From assembly GCF_005080685.1 (NCBI RefSeq), contig NZ_CP039371.1, positions 2,666,001-2,730,000 of the forward strand: a DNA stretch of 64,000 nt. The letters are read 5' to 3'. A program made the position numbers and the translations under genes. Shown piece by piece: positions 1 through 11,467 of the stretch. Source of the DNA: Pseudomonas putida (GTDB lineage: Bacteria > Pseudomonadota > Gammaproteobacteria > Pseudomonadales > Pseudomonadaceae). Every line of letters begins with the position of its first letter. Position 1 is the stretch's first letter. Below the pieces are notes generated by a model. That model saw only the letters and a program-made list of their open reading frames with translations, was not told the DNA's origin and made no database searches.

Positions 1-62
1 CTTCCATATACCACAGCGGGGGGCCGGGAGTTCCCGGCCCGACGAATGCGACAGGCTTGCGG

Positions 63-590
63 TCAGCCTTTGAGCTCGGCTGGCTGGATCACTTCGACCC
101 AATAGCCGTCCGGGTCCTTGACGAAGGCCAGGTGGTTCATGCGGCCATCCTGCAGGCGCTTCTGGAAGGGCACGCCCAAGGCTTCGAAGCGCGCGCAGGC
201 TACCCGTACGTCCGGTACCGAGATGCAGATGTGGCCGAAGCCACGCGGGTCGGTGTTGCCATTGTGGTAGGCGAAGTCCGCGTCGTGTTCGGTGCCGTGG
301 TTATGGGTCAGTTCCAGTACGCCGGGGATCGATTTCATCCACTGGTGGCGTTCGGCGTCGTCGGCCGGAATCTGCGCGGGGTCGACCAGGGCCAGGAAGT
401 ACAGGCTGAACGCGGCTTCCGGGAAATCACGCTTGTCGACCAGGCGGAAGCCTAGAACGCGGGTATAGAAGTCCAGCGATTTCTCGATGTCCTTGACCCG
501 CAGCATGGTGTGGTTGAAGACGAATTGTGCAGTGGCGGTGTCCGGCTGTGCGGTAACGCCAGGCAGGGTTTGCAGATCGTGCAGGCTCAT
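63..590 (-). CDS. gloA: Lactoylglutathione lyase (glyoxalase I)
   Basis: Glyoxalase I isomerises the hemithioacetal of methylglyoxal and glutathione to S-lactoylglutathione in the cytoplasm. The 175-residue protein has the usual length for the single-domain bacterial/eukaryotic-type enzyme and shows the two-part VOC fold. The four metal ligands expected for the family are visible at H27 (motif FNHTMLRVKD), E93 (GVLELTHNHG), H120 (GFGHICISVPD) and E166 (YWVEVIQP). The start ATG is preceded by GGAG at a 6-base spacing. It is a stand-alone gene, separated from the H-NS-like gene upstream by about 225 bases with several hairpins. The long N-terminal form with the conserved insert is the Zn-dependent type by family knowledge; the metal itself cannot be read from sequence. 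Confidence 0.95.
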   Translation of the reverse strand: MSLHDLQTLPGVTAQPDTATAQFVFNHTMLRVKDIEKSLDFYTRVLGFRLVDKRDFPEAAFSLYFLALVDPAQIPADDAERHQWMKSIPGVLELTHNHGTEHDADFAYHNGNTDPRGFGHICISVPDVRVACARFEALGVPFQKRLQDGRMNHLAFVKDPDGYWVEVIQPAELKG

Positions 591-680
591 GGATGCTCCA
601 TCAACGGGGCCGGAGCGCTAGGCTCCGGCGAAAAAGACAGGCGGATCATGATACGGCAGTGAAGCGATTGCGCAAATGAA

Positions 681-705
681 AGCGCCCTGCACGAGGCAGG
701 GCGCT
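681..705 (-). terminator. Hairpin downstream of the H-NS-like gene
   Basis: A perfect 10-bp stem (AGCGCCCTGC / GCAGGGCGCT) with a 5-base loop lies about 110 bases after the stop codon of the minus-strand mvaU-type gene. Read on the minus strand it is followed by TTTCATTT, a modest U-rich tract, so it could be an intrinsic terminator. A second small hairpin (715-730) sits just upstream of it in that direction. Confidence 0.45.
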
Positions 706-815
706 GGAAGAGAGGCCCGCATGTGCGGGCGCGTGATGGGGTCGCTAGTCCTTTAGCTGTCTCGATACTGCCCAGGCCCTTGTGAAAAAAGTGTGAAGCA
801 TGCGTTGACGTTTCA

Positions 816-1175
816 TCAGCGCACCCAACTTTCCACCGTGCTGGCGCCGTACTGTTCCTTCCAGGCCTTGAGGCCACGGTGGTTGCCGCCCTTGGTTTCG
901 ATCAGTTCGCCGGTGTGCGGGTTTTCGTAAACCTTCACCACCCGTGGGCGTCGCTGTTGCTTGGCGGGCGCAGCGGACACTTTCGAAACAGCCTTGGGGT
1001 CGAGTATGGCGATGATATCGCGCAGGCTCTTGTCATAGCTTTTCATCAGGCCGACTAGTTTCTGCTCGAATTCGATTTCGCGTTTGAGGCCGGAATCCTT
1101 TTTCAGCGCCTCCAGTTGCGCGATCTGTTCCTGGAGCGCTTTTTCGGCAGCACGAAACTCTGCAAGTCTGGACAC
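816..1175 (-). CDS. turB: MvaT/MvaU-family H-NS-like nucleoid protein
   Basis: This 119-residue protein belongs to the pseudomonad H-NS functional analogues, which coat AT-rich DNA and silence foreign genes. The N-terminal 60 residues form the expected oligomerising coiled coil (SRLAEFRAAEKAL, then KSLRDIIAILDP). The C-terminal part holds the DNA-binding signature KGGNHRGLKAWKE after a basic linker (QQRRPRVVKVYENPHTGE). The start is a GTG at 1175 with AGGAG 8 bases upstream; no ATG fits. The paralogue name turB is inferred from the MvaU-like N-terminus and from the neighbourhood (next to gloA and the bktB region, as I recall for P. putida PP_3765), so the family is certain and the symbol less so. 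Confidence 0.85.
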   Translation of the reverse strand: MSRLAEFRAAEKALQEQIAQLEALKKDSGLKREIEFEQKLVGLMKSYDKSLRDIIAILDPKAVSKVSAAPAKQQRRPRVVKVYENPHTGELIETKGGNHRGLKAWKEQYGASTVESWVR

Positions 1176-1520
1176 TGTAATCACTCCTGTCTGTCGTCCG
1201 TGGCATGGCGTGACGAACATTGAAGAGAATAAACGCCGGCCACGCGGGTGGGTGAGGCTGTTCGCTAAGAACGAGTGTAGTCGTTGAACTAGATCGGGTA
1301 AACCGCAACTTTTTATATGTAAGGTTGGAACTTTACAAGTTTCCCGAGCGGTAGTTTCAAGCTCTTTCCGAGGTCGTGGATGCTGCGCTAGACCAATGTC
1401 CAATGGTGCATGCCAGAGCCGTTGCGGGATGATTTCAGATGATGGTCGGCTGTTTCTCGATCCTGTCGTCTCGGCGCGACCGATTCTCGGTGGTGCAGTG
1501 TTTTTTTGCCTTTTATCTGG
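1176..1520. other. Divergent intergenic region between turB-like gene and oprD-like porin
   Basis: This 345-base stretch has no convincing gene. It separates two divergently transcribed genes, so both promoters should lie here. It includes an AT-rich patch at about 1308-1340. On the minus strand a TTGTAA (1333-1338) and a TATAAA (1312-1317) are 15 bases apart, a sub-optimal sigma-70-like pair that could serve the H-NS-like gene. A T-run at 1501-1507 precedes the porin start. Confidence 0.4.
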
Positions 1521-2822
1521 ATGTTCCCTCGCATGTTTGCCCCTTTTCCTCCTCTTCCAGGCCGCCGTGTTGCAGGCTTGTTGCTGTTGTGTGCCGGCGC
1601 CCAGGCCCAGGCCAGCGGTTTTATCGAAGACAGCAGCGCCAAGCTCGAGGCGCGCACGATCTACTTCAATCGCGACTTCCGCGATGGCCATAGCAGTTCC
1701 AGCCAAGGGGCATCCAAGCGTGAGGAGGCGGCGCAGGGTTTCATCCTCAATGTGCAGTCGGGTTATACCCAGGGGCCGGTGGGGTTTGGCGTGGACGCGC
1801 TGGGCATGATCGGCTTCAAGCTCGACTCCAGCCCGGCCGATAGCAACAGCGGCCTGTTGCCGTCTTCGGGGCACGGCCCGCGCGGTTCGGCTGACCAGTA
1901 CGCGAAGATGGGGCTGGCGGCCAAGGTCAAGGTGTCCAACACCGTGCTCAAATACGGCTCGATGATGCCCGATGTGCCGCTGCTCAAATACAACGACGGT
2001 CGTTTGCTGCCGACCATGTTCCATGGCGCCTGGCTCACGTCCGAGGAAGTGCGCGACCTCACGTTCACCCTGGCCCGCCTGAACACGTACACCGCGCGTG
2101 ACTCGACCGACCGCCAGGACATCCGCGTGCATTGCAAGAACAAGCGCTATGCCTGCGACATCGAGGCCGACCACTTCGACTTGGCTGGCCTCGACTACCG
2201 CTTCAATGACCGGGTCAGTGCCCAGTACCAGGTCTCCAAGCTCGAGAACATCTATCGCCAGCATTTCCTTGGCCTGGTTGCCACCCAGCCGCTCGCGGCA
2301 GGCAACCTGTTCGCGGACCTGCGCGTCATCAAGAGTGACGACATCGGCAATGCCCGCGCCGGCGAAATCGATCACCGCGCCTTCAGTGGAATGCTCGGTT
2401 ACAGCCTGGGCGGGCACAAGGTCAGCGCCGGTTGGCAGCGCATGTATGGCCAGAGCGCCATGCCCTATCTCGATGGCACCAACCCGTATCTGGTCAACTA
2501 CGCCCAGGTCAACGATTTCGCCGCTGCCCAGGAACGCTCCTGGCAATTGCGCTACGACTACGACTTCAAGGCACTCGGCGTGCCGGGCCTGTCGTTCTTC
2601 ACCCGCTACATCAACGGAGACCACATCAAGGTCCCGGGCAGCCCGGACCAGGGCAAAGAATGGGAGCGCGACACCGAGTTCAAGTACCAGGTGCAAAGCG
2701 GCACCTTCAAGGATGTCAGCGTGCGCCTGCGCAACTCGACCTATCGCAGCAACTACGAGAAATGGGCGCGTGACATGGACGAAACCCGGGTAATCGTCAG
2801 CTACAACTTCTCGATCTTCTAG
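1521..2822 (+). CDS. OprD-family outer-membrane porin
   Basis: Substrate-specific 18-strand porin of the OprD superfamily, which imports small acidic or basic nutrients across the outer membrane. An N-terminal signal peptide (hydrophobic stretch RVAGLLLLCAGAQAQA, cleavage near ASG) is followed by the family opening FIEDSSAKLEARTIYFNRDF. Typical later motifs are present: KLGYSMMPDVP-like (KYGSMMPDVPLLKYND), FTRYINGDHI and a C-terminal aromatic residue (VSYNFSIF), needed for outer-membrane assembly. I chose ATG 1521 because the signal peptide then begins normally; ATG 1533 is an alternative and neither has a strong ribosome site. The length of about 433 residues fits the family. The substrate cannot be told from sequence. 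Confidence 0.88.
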   Translation: MFPRMFAPFPPLPGRRVAGLLLLCAGAQAQASGFIEDSSAKLEARTIYFNRDFRDGHSSSSQGASKREEAAQGFILNVQSGYTQGPVGFGVDALGMIGFKLDSSPADSNSGLLPSSGHGPRGSADQYAKMGLAAKVKVSNTVLKYGSMMPDVPLLKYNDGRLLPTMFHGAWLTSEEVRDLTFTLARLNTYTARDSTDRQDIRVHCKNKRYACDIEADHFDLAGLDYRFNDRVSAQYQVSKLENIYRQHFLGLVATQPLAAGNLFADLRVIKSDDIGNARAGEIDHRAFSGMLGYSLGGHKVSAGWQRMYGQSAMPYLDGTNPYLVNYAQVNDFAAAQERSWQLRYDYDFKALGVPGLSFFTRYINGDHIKVPGSPDQGKEWERDTEFKYQVQSGTFKDVSVRLRNSTYRSNYEKWARDMDETRVIVSYNFSIF

Positions 2823-2884
2823 GGCGCTTTGCCAAACCCCTGCACTGGGCCGAGAATGGCCCCAGGTTGAAGTGGGGCAGGACG

Positions 2885-3637
2885 ATGAAAGAGCTGTTGC
2901 TGATTGGCATCGGGCCGGGCGATCCGCGCCAGGTCACCTTTGAGGCGGTCGACGCCATGCGCCGCGCCTCGGTGTTCTTCGTGCTCGACAAAGGCCATGG
3001 CAAGGACGCGTTGATGCAGCTGCGCAAGGCGATCCTCGCGCGCTACCGTCCCGAAGGGGGCTATCGGCTCGTGCAGGTGGCCGACCCCAGGCGAGAGGAA
3101 GGTGCGACCGATTACGTCGCGGCGGTGCAGCACTGGCATCGCCAGCGTGCAGCCGTGTATGGGCGCTTGCTCGGAGACGAACTGGCAGCAGGTGAGGTCG
3201 GTGCGTTCCTGCTGTGGGGCGAGCCTGGGCTGTACGACAGTACCCTGCGCATACTCGACCTGGTTCGCCAGGCCGGCACGCCTTTGCGGTTGGAAGTCAT
3301 CCCGGGAATCAGCAGCGTCCAGGCCCTGGCGGCGCGCCACCAGGTGCCGCTCAACCGAATCGGTGAGCCACTGACGGTATTGCCCGGGCGGCGCTTGGCT
3401 GCGCAGGGGCGGGTCGACAACGTGGCGGTGATGCTCGACGGGCAATGCGCGTTTGCGCAACTCGACGATCCTGGGCTAACGATCTACTGGGGCGCCTACT
3501 TGGGCACCGAGGACGAGGTATTGATCACCGGGCCGTTGACTGAGGTGAAAGCCCGGATTCTGGAGATTCGCGAGCGTGAGCGGCGACGCAAGGGCTGGGT
3601 CATGGACACTTACCTGTTGCGCCGAGAGCTGGGCTAG
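2885..3637 (+). CDS. cobF: Precorrin-6A synthase (deacetylating)
   Basis: CobF methylates precorrin-5 at C-1 using S-adenosylmethionine and removes the C-20 fragment as acetate, in the aerobic route to vitamin B12. The 250-residue protein opens with the tetrapyrrole methylase signature ELLLIGIGPGDPRQVTFEA and carries the later motifs WGEPGLYDST and EVIPGISSVQALAARHQVPLNRIGEP, which are specific for CobF. ATG 2885 is used, with GGGCAGG just upstream. It stands alone here, away from the other cob genes, as in other P. putida genomes. Its stop overlaps the stop of the convergent receiver gene by three bases, within a CTAG. Confidence 0.95.
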   Translation: MKELLLIGIGPGDPRQVTFEAVDAMRRASVFFVLDKGHGKDALMQLRKAILARYRPEGGYRLVQVADPRREEGATDYVAAVQHWHRQRAAVYGRLLGDELAAGEVGAFLLWGEPGLYDSTLRILDLVRQAGTPLRLEVIPGISSVQALAARHQVPLNRIGEPLTVLPGRRLAAQGRVDNVAVMLDGQCAFAQLDDPGLTIYWGAYLGTEDEVLITGPLTEVKARILEIRERERRRKGWVMDTYLLRRELG

Positions 3638-4005
3638 ATGGATTCGGGAGGGGGGAGGATCTCCTTCACCTTGTCGCGCAGTTGATCGATACTGAATGGT
3701 TTGCCTATCAGGTACATACCCTCCGGAACCTTGACGGATTCGGCGTAGCCACTGGCGAACAGAATCGGCAGCTGCGGACGGATTTCGCGCGCCCTGCCGG
3801 CCAGCTCCTCGCCACGCATGTCGGGCAGGCCGACGTCGGTCATCAGCAAAGCCAGTTTCTGGCTGGGGTCTTGCAATACTTCAAGGGCCACGGCGGCGTT
3901 TTCCGCTTCGATGGTTTGGTAGCCCAATTCATCGAGCACTTCGACCATCAGCATGCGTACGATGTCGTCGTCTTCGACGACCAGAAGGTGCTGCGGGGGC
4001 TGCAT
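3634..4005 (-). CDS. Single-domain response regulator (receiver only)
   Basis: A 123-residue stand-alone receiver protein with no output domain. It has the acidic pair in LLVVEDDDIVRMLM (E11, D12, D13), the phospho-acceptor aspartate in LLMTDVGLPDMRG (D57), and the conserved K in YLIGKPFSIDQL (K102). It therefore probably relays phosphate by protein-protein contact. It is transcribed divergently from the large hybrid kinase, with about 220 bases between the starts, which makes that kinase a likely partner. Start ATG 4005 gives a normal receiver N-terminus; further upstream codons in the frame have no domain. It resembles the second receiver protein encoded at the far end of this cluster (10373-10750). 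Confidence 0.9.
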   Translation of the reverse strand: MQPPQHLLVVEDDDIVRMLMVEVLDELGYQTIEAENAAVALEVLQDPSQKLALLMTDVGLPDMRGEELAGRAREIRPQLPILFASGYAESVKVPEGMYLIGKPFSIDQLRDKVKEILPPPESI

Positions 4006-4226
4006 GGTTCGATCCTGTACATAAGTAAATGTCTTTATTCTGTGCGCAGCGAGGCGGCAGAAGTTCCATGAGGATACAGATCGTGCGAATCGGATGGAAC
4101 GATTGGCACACCACACCTTCAAATACTGGCTAAATGCCCTGCCGAAGCCGGCAAAGCTGGTTAGACTCGCATTAGCCGGGCAACAAAGCGGCACAAGCAC
4201 ACAAGCGACTTCGGCCATGCCGATCA

Positions 4227-7714
<3,488 letters not shown>

Positions 7715-7718
<4 letters not shown>

Positions 7719-8536
7719 CTAGCGAACGCAATACCGACATCGAGATCCGGCTGCTGATCGAGGCGATCTACCTCAAGTACAGCTACGATTTTCGCAACTA
7801 TTCCGGCGCTTCGATCAAGCGCCGGATCATCCATGCCTTGCGTCAGTTCGACTGCCGCACGGTGTCGGCCCTGCAAGAGCGGGTGCTGCACGACCCGGGC
7901 ATGTTCATGCAGTTGCTGCAGTACCTGACGATCCCGGTCAGCGAGATGTTCCGCGACCCCAGCCACTTCCTGGCATTGCGCAACGAGGTGGTGCCGCTGC
8001 TGCGTACCTGGCCGTCGATCAAGATCTGGATCGCCGGTTGCAGCACGGGCGAGGAGGTCTATTCGATGGCGATCCTGCTGCGTGAGGAGGGGCTGCTCGA
8101 GCGCACCATCATCTACGCCACCGACATCAACCCCAACTCGCTGGACAAGGCCAAGCAAGGCATCTACTCGATGCAGAGCATGCACGAATACGCCGAGAAC
8201 TACCGCCTGGCAGGTGGCCGGCGCGATTTTGCCGAGTACTACACGGCCGCCTATGGCAGCGCCATCATGGACAGCAGCCTGCGCGACAACGTGACCTTCG
8301 CCGACCATAGCCTGGCCACCGACAGCGTGTTCTCCGAAACCCAGTTGGTGTCCTGCCGCAACGTGCTCATCTACTTCAACAAGGCGTTGCAGGACCGCGC
8401 CCTTGGGTTGTTCCACGAATCGCTGTGCCACCGCGGCTTTCTCATCCTGGGCAGCAAGGAGTCGGTGGACTTCTCGGCCTACCATGACCGCTTCGAACCC
8501 TTGGTCAAGCCCGAACGGATCTTCCGCAAGTCATGA
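7715..8536 (+). CDS. CheR-family protein-glutamate O-methyltransferase
   Basis: A SAM-dependent methyltransferase of the CheR family, 273 residues. The N-terminal helical domain (YDFRNYSGASIKRRI) and the SAM-binding core are both visible: IWIAGCSTGEEVYSMAI, then YATDINPNSLDKAKQGIY, then LVSCRNVLIYFN. In chemotaxis such enzymes methylate receptor glutamates; here there is no CheA, CheW or receptor in the unit, so the substrate is unknown and may be the upstream kinase or its partners. The best start is TTG 7715, which overlaps the stop of the kinase gene and has GGAG 5 bases upstream. It overlaps the next gene by ATGA, which indicates translational coupling. Confidence 0.9.
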
Positions 8537-9132
8537 ACGGCATACGTGCGGTGGTGATCGGCGCCTCGGCCGGTGGTGTCGCGGCGCTGTTCAAGGTGCT
8601 CGGTGGGTTGCCTGCCGGCTTCGTCACGCCGGTGCTGTGCGTTCTGCACCTTCCAGGCGATCGGCACAGCCAGCTCGCTGAAGTGCTGCAACGGCGCTTG
8701 CGCCGACCCGTGCGCGAGGCGCGTGACAAGGAACCCATAGCGCCTGGGTTGATCTATGTGGCAGGCCCCGGCTATCACGTGTCGGTGGAACACGACCTGA
8801 CCTTTTCGTTGAGCCAAGAGGAACCTGTACATTTCTCCCGACCGGCCATCGATTTCCTCTTCACCTCGGCGGCCGATGCCTATGGCACCGGCCTGCTCGG
8901 CGTGTTGCTCACCGGTGCCAACGAAGACGGCGCCGCAGGCCTCGCCTACATACACCAAAGCGGCGGCCGGACCGTGGTCCAGGACCCCCGCGATGCACAG
9001 GTTCCGTTGATGCCGGAGGCCGCGTTGGCCCTGCATCGGCCCGACCTCATTCTGACCCTTAGTGGTATCGAGCGATTGCTCTCGACCCTGGAATCCAGCG
9101 CATGCCAAGCCCCACCATCGCCAAACTGCTGA
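8533..9132 (+). CDS. CheB-type methylesterase (no receiver domain)
   Basis: A 199-residue stand-alone methylesterase domain. Classical CheB has an N-terminal receiver; this one lacks it and starts directly with the esterase fold. The catalytic triad motifs are visible: serine in VVIGASAGGVAAL, histidine in LCVLHLPGDRHSQL, and aspartate in LLTGANEDGAAGL. It would remove methyl esters added by the CheR-type protein. The start overlaps the end of the methyltransferase gene as ATGA, and its 3' end overlaps the following kinase gene by 31 bases, so the three are one translational unit. Confidence 0.9.
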   Translation: MNGIRAVVIGASAGGVAALFKVLGGLPAGFVTPVLCVLHLPGDRHSQLAEVLQRRLRRPVREARDKEPIAPGLIYVAGPGYHVSVEHDLTFSLSQEEPVHFSRPAIDFLFTSAADAYGTGLLGVLLTGANEDGAAGLAYIHQSGGRTVVQDPRDAQVPLMPEAALALHRPDLILTLSGIERLLSTLESSACQAPPSPNC

Positions 9133-10328
9133 TCGTCGACGATTTGCCGGAAAACCTGCTGGCGCTCGCCGCCCTGATCCACGGCGACGACCGCGAGGTG
9201 CATCAGGCGCAGTCTGCCGAGCAAGCCCTGTCGCTGCTGCTCGAGCATGAGTTCGCCCTGGCCATCCTCGACGTGCAGATGCCCGGCATGAACGGCTTCG
9301 AGTTGGCCGAATTGATGCGCGGCACGGAAAAGACCCGGCACATCCCAATTGTTTTCGTCACTGCCGCCGGGCGCGAAATGAACTACGCCTTCAAGGGCTA
9401 CGAAAGCGGCGCGGTGGACTTCCTGCACAAGCCGCTGGAGACCCTGGCGGTCAAGAGCAAGGTCACCGTGTTCGTCGAACTGTACCGCCAGCGCAAGGCC
9501 CTGGACCGCCAGTTGCAGGCGCTGGAGCAGAGCCGCCAGGAGCAGGAACAGTTGCTCACCCAGCTGCAAGTGGCGCGGTGCGAACTGGAACATGCTGTAC
9601 GCATGCGCGACGATTTCATGTCGATCGTCTCCCACGAAGTGCGCACGCCATTGAACGGCCTGATCCTGGAAACCCAATTGCGCAAGATGCACCTCGCGCG
9701 GGGCAATACCGATGCCTTCAGTCCGGACAAGCTGCAGGCCATGGTCGAGCGGGACGAGCGGCAGATCAACAGCCTGATTCGCCTGATCGAGGACATGCTC
9801 GACGTCTCACGGATCCGCACCGGCAAATTGTCGCTACGGCCAAAGGCCTTCGACCTGGCTCAGCTGGCGCGCAGCCTGGTGGAAAACTTCACCCCCCAGG
9901 CCACGGCCCTGGAAACCCATATAGACTTGCACCCGTGCGAGCCGGTCCTGGGCGAATGGGACGAGTTCCGCATCGAGCAGGTGCTGGCGAACCTGTTGTC
10001 CAATGCATTGCGCTATGGTGAGCGCAAGCCAATCCAGGTGCGGGTGTTCGAGCGTGACGCCATGGCCTGGGTGCAGGTGCAGGACCAAGGCATCGGCATC
10101 AGTGCGGCCAACCAGCAACGGATCTTTCAGCAGTTCGAGCGTGTTGCGGCCCAGCAGGCCAGCGGTGGCCTGGGGCTGGGGCTGTATATTTCCGAGCAGA
10201 TCGTCCAGGCCCATGGCGGGTGCATTCGGGTCGACAGCGCCGAAGGCGAGGGCGCCACGTTCAGCATCCAATTGCCATTGGCGAGCAACACAGAACAAAA
10301 CGACCAGGTGCGGGCAACCTCCGCCTGA
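9102..10328 (+). CDS. Hybrid response regulator/histidine kinase (REC-HisKA-HATPase)
   Basis: A 408-residue soluble protein with an N-terminal receiver (acceptor D57 in AILDVQMPGMNGFE, lysine in DFLHKPLE), a coiled coil at about 125-165, HisKA with H178 (VSHEVRTPLNG), and HATPase with NLLSNALRYG, DQGIGIS and GGLGLGLYIS. No membrane segment is present. Such proteins receive phosphate and pass it on, so it probably acts downstream of the large hybrid kinase, with the receiver-only protein encoded next as a possible acceptor. The reading frame starts inside the methylesterase gene (31-base overlap). The gene order kinase, CheR, CheB, REC-kinase, REC is conserved in related pseudomonads as far as I recall. 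Confidence 0.92.
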   Translation: MPSPTIAKLLIVDDLPENLLALAALIHGDDREVHQAQSAEQALSLLLEHEFALAILDVQMPGMNGFELAELMRGTEKTRHIPIVFVTAAGREMNYAFKGYESGAVDFLHKPLETLAVKSKVTVFVELYRQRKALDRQLQALEQSRQEQEQLLTQLQVARCELEHAVRMRDDFMSIVSHEVRTPLNGLILETQLRKMHLARGNTDAFSPDKLQAMVERDERQINSLIRLIEDMLDVSRIRTGKLSLRPKAFDLAQLARSLVENFTPQATALETHIDLHPCEPVLGEWDEFRIEQVLANLLSNALRYGERKPIQVRVFERDAMAWVQVQDQGIGISAANQQRIFQQFERVAAQQASGGLGLGLYISEQIVQAHGGCIRVDSAEGEGATFSIQLPLASNTEQNDQVRATSA

Positions 10329-10372
10329 GCCTGGTGTCATATGGCCAACTTCAAGTTTTTCAAGGCTTTATC

Positions 10373-10750
10373 ATGAGTGAAGATGCACAAGACGTGGTGC
10401 TGGTGGTCGAGGACGAACCCGCCATCCGCATGATTCTGCGGGACTACCTGGCAGGCGAGGGCTACCACGTTCTGGTGGCCGAAGACGGTGAGCAGGCGTT
10501 CGCCATCCTGGCCAGCAAGCCGCACCTGGACCTGATGGTGACGGACTTCCGCCTGCCGGGTGGCATTTCCGGGGTTGATATCGCTGAGCCTGCGGTCAAG
10601 CTGCGACCGGACCTCAAAGTGATTTTCATCAGCGGCTATCCGGCCGAGATCCTCGAGTCCGGCAGCCCGATCACGCGCAAGGCGCCGATCCTGGCCAAGC
10701 CATTCGACCTCGATACCCTGCACGAGCAGATCCAGGCACTGTTACGTTGA
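10373..10750 (+). CDS. Single-domain response regulator (receiver only)
   Basis: A 125-residue receiver protein with no output domain: acidic pocket VLVVEDEPAIRMIL, acceptor aspartate D58 in LMVTDFRLPGG, and conserved lysine in ILAKPFDLDTL. It starts 44 bases after the REC-kinase gene, on the same strand, and closes the signalling cluster. It is the likely phosphate acceptor or carrier for one of the two kinases. It is similar in design to the divergent receiver at 3634-4005. Confidence 0.9.
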   Translation: MSEDAQDVVLVVEDEPAIRMILRDYLAGEGYHVLVAEDGEQAFAILASKPHLDLMVTDFRLPGGISGVDIAEPAVKLRPDLKVIFISGYPAEILESGSPITRKAPILAKPFDLDTLHEQIQALLR

Positions 10751-10753
10751 ATC

Positions 10754-10866
10754 CTGTAGGAGCGGCCTTGTGCCGCGATGGGGCGCGAAACGGCCCCTGA
10801 TCTTTGTCGCATCCCAGATCCTGGGGCCGCCTTGCGGCCCATCGCGGCGCAAGGCCGCTCCTACAG
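10754..10866. repeat. REP pair (BIME-like inverted repeat)
   Basis: Two inverted copies of an extragenic palindrome flank a short spacer. The left copy begins CTGTAGGAGCGGCCTTGTG and the right copy ends with its complement, CAAGGCCGCTCCTACAG. This is a variant of the P. putida-group REP family (GTAGGAGCGG core). It lies between the converging receiver gene and TetR gene, where it can fold into a large hairpin that may stop transcription from both sides. Confidence 0.85.
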
Positions 10867-10870
10867 GGGC

Positions 10871-11455
10871 CTACCGCCCCAGGGTCCGCTCGATACCACC
10901 CGCCAGCAGGCTTTCCATCAACTCCAACGCCCGCGCCTGTGGCAGCGCCGCCAACATCCCCGGTAACTGGTTCAGCAACGTCGCCACCACCTGCGCAGTC
11001 GCCTCCAGAACCTGTGCATCCAACCCCGCACGCGGCGCGACCAGGCGCAGCAGCCCCGCTTCATAGCGCTTGCGTTGCACGGCCAGGCGCGCCTGCTGCG
11101 CCTCGCTCAAACAGCAGAAGTCCCGCTCTGCCAGGCGAAACTGCAATGGCCGCTCGGCATGTAGCTGCCAGTGCGCGGCAATCAGGCACGACAATGCCGA
11201 ACCGCCGCGGGCCATGGCCCGGCGACCAAGCTCCAGCGTGGCCTGAAGTTCTTCGTACAACTCCTCGATCAGGTCGAACAACAGGTCCTGCTTGCTTGGG
11301 AAGTGGTGATACAGCGACCCGGCCGTCAGCCCCACATGCGCCGCCAGCTCGCGCATGCTGACCTGGCCGAAGCCTTTCTCGGCGAAAAGTGCCAGGGCCC
11401 GGTCGCGTCGCTCCTCGAAGTTGGCACAGCGCATTGCGGCATTGACGGCGGGCAT
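10871..11455 (-). CDS. TetR-family transcriptional regulator
   Basis: A 194-residue repressor with an N-terminal TetR helix-turn-helix (RDRALALFAEKGFGQVSMRE, then AAHVGLTAGSLYHHFPSKQD) and an all-helical ligand-binding C-terminal part with no recognisable signature. It is the third gene in the same direction after bktB and hbd. The 12-base gap to hbd suggests co-transcription, so it probably controls this short-chain beta-oxidation pair in response to an acyl-CoA or fatty acid. That role is inference from position. Confidence 0.88.
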   Translation of the reverse strand: MPAVNAAMRCANFEERRDRALALFAEKGFGQVSMRELAAHVGLTAGSLYHHFPSKQDLLFDLIEELYEELQATLELGRRAMARGGSALSCLIAAHWQLHAERPLQFRLAERDFCCLSEAQQARLAVQRKRYEAGLLRLVAPRAGLDAQVLEATAQVVATLLNQLPGMLAALPQARALELMESLLAGGIERTLGR

Positions 11456-11467
11456 GGCGTTCGCTCC

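Noticed and set aside
1..62. Sequence before gloA stop codon
   Set aside because: Too short to support any feature; a GGGCCGGGAGTTCCCGGCCC hairpin is visible at about 21-40 and could be a gloA terminator, but the following bases are not U-rich on the minus strand.
10754..10866. Possible CRISPR-like or mobile repeat unit
   Set aside because: It is a single inverted pair of the REP type, not an array with spacers, and no RAYT transposase gene is nearby.
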